Position numbers and translations under genes: made by a program
Notes under the pieces: generated by a model
Databases searched by the model: none
The model's input: the letters and a program-made list of their open reading frames with translations, nothing else
What the model was told of the DNA's origin: nothing
In this document: positions 5,961 through 6,323 of the stretch, piece after piece
Numbering within the stretch: the stretch's first letter is position 1
Layout: every line of letters starts with the position of its first letter
NCBI GenBank assembly: GCA_900552285.1
Contig: URYV01000094.1
Location: 1-6,323 of the forward strand
Source of the DNA: an uncultured Oscillospiraceae bacterium
GTDB lineage: Bacteria; Bacillota; Clostridia; Oscillospirales; Acutalibacteraceae
Direction: 5' to 3'
DNA: 6,323 bases

Positions 5961-5985
5961 CGGAGGAAAAACTTCCTCCGGAAGT
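5961..5985 (-). other. Two competing hairpins between 5S rRNA and tRNA-Asn
   Basis: On the minus strand, directly after the 5S 3' end, ACTTCC-GGA-GGAAGT (5971-5985) followed by five T (5967-5971) looks like a small terminator. An overlapping, mutually exclusive hairpin, CGGAGGAA-GTTT-TTCCTCCG (5961-5980), has an 8-bp stem and buries the T run. Since tRNA-Asn lies only a few bases further on and the strong terminator is after it, the longer hairpin is more likely a read-through or processing structure. Confidence 0.5.
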
Positions 5986-6100
<115 letters not shown>

Positions 6101-6101
6101 T

Positions 6102-6146
6102 GCTGCCTTTCGGCAGGCTATTCAATTCTGCCTTGCCCTGCAAGGC
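6102..6146 (-). other. Two spacer hairpins between tRNA-Glu and 5S rRNA
   Basis: On the minus strand the spacer contains GCCTTGC-AGG-GCAAGGC (6130-6146, 7-bp stem), which begins one base after the tRNA-Glu CCA, and CTGCC-GAAA-GGCAG (6103-6116, 5-bp stem with a GNRA tetraloop) just before the 5S 5' end. Neither has a T run, so they are probably RNA-processing structures of a co-transcript, not terminators. Confidence 0.55.
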
Positions 6147-6147
6147 T

Positions 6148-6222
6148 TGGTGACCCGTACGGGAATCGAACCCATGTTTGCGGCGTGAGAGGCCGCCGTC
6201 TTAACCGCTTGACCAACGGGCC
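6148..6222 (-). tRNA. tRNA-Glu (anticodon CTC)
   Basis: A complete cloverleaf of 75 bases with encoded CCA (6148-6150). Acceptor arms GGCCCGT and ACGGGTC pair with one G-T wobble. The anticodon stem GCGGC/GCCGC holds loop CTCTCAC, giving anticodon CTC, which reads GAG. The T arm has loop TTCGATT. This is the secondary glutamate isoacceptor; the TTC-anticodon tRNA that reads GAA must lie elsewhere in the genome. It stands 36 bases after tRNA-Lys and 47 bases before 5S rRNA. Confidence 0.96.
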
Positions 6223-6258
6223 AGAGGTCCACTGAACAGCCGTTGCCATCCAGCGGAT

Positions 6259-6323
6259 TGGTACACCTTCAGGGACTCGAACCCTGGACACCCTGATTAA
6301 GAGTCAGGTGCTCTACCAGCTGA
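6259..6323 (-). tRNA. tRNA-Lys (anticodon CTT), 5' end outside the window
   Basis: The 3' 65 bases of a tRNA with encoded CCA (6259-6261). The D-arm remainder is visible at the window edge (TCAGCTGGTAGAGC). Anticodon stem CCTGA/TCAGG holds loop CTCTTAA, giving anticodon CTT, which reads AAG. The T stem CAGGG/CCCTG is perfect. The 3' acceptor arm AAGGTGT predicts ACACCTT-type bases just beyond the window. It is the first visible gene of the stable-RNA cluster, whose promoter is not in this window. Confidence 0.94.

Overview
The window reads as a contig from a Gram-positive gut-type Clostridia bacterium (Oscillospiraceae/Ruminococcaceae-like). This is inferred from strong AGGAGG-type ribosome sites, sigma-A style promoters, the gene families present, CCA-encoding tRNA genes and the 5S sequence; no species can be named. 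Almost everything right of about 540 lies on the minus strand, apart from one damaged kinase gene.

Layout: (1) 1-357, minus: the first 119 codons of a membrane-anchored protein resembling phosphodiester glycosidases, with a very good promoter at 398-426. (2) 507-540: a strong terminator hairpin with no gene to serve. (3) 525-1684, plus: a GHKL sensor kinase that lacks its 5' end and carries a frameshift near 763. (4) 1700-1747: a bidirectional terminator shared with the convergent gene. (5) 1746-2765, minus: ketopantoate reductase. (6) 2854-3384, minus: an XRE-type DNA-binding membrane protein. (7) 3518-4429, minus: a four-helix membrane domain fused to a flavodoxin-like domain, with a consensus promoter. 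(8) 4624-5337, minus: a Sel1/TPR-like repeat protein with its own terminator at 4526-4556. (9) 5338-5880: about 540 bases of AT-rich non-coding DNA with a degenerate repeated element. (10) 5881-6323, minus: a stable-RNA cluster transcribed as tRNA-Lys(CTT), tRNA-Glu(CTC), 5S rRNA, tRNA-Asn(GTT), ended by a 15-bp-stem terminator that starts at the tRNA-Asn CCA end.

The protein genes do not form an obvious single pathway. Each has its own ribosome site, three have candidate promoters of their own, and the gaps are 88-195 bases, so they look like independent housekeeping or accessory units. I see no defence system, CRISPR array, transposase or phage gene.

The points most worth checking are these. 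There is an apparent join of two different genomic backgrounds near 525-545, shown by a leucine codon switch from CTG to CTT, an orphan terminator, and a kinase whose only start codon lies in the hairpin loop. tRNA-Asn has two mismatches at the base of its acceptor stem. A degenerate intergenic repeat lies beside the RNA cluster, with a possible further trace on the other side of the Sel1-like gene. I did not find a convincing new biological system.
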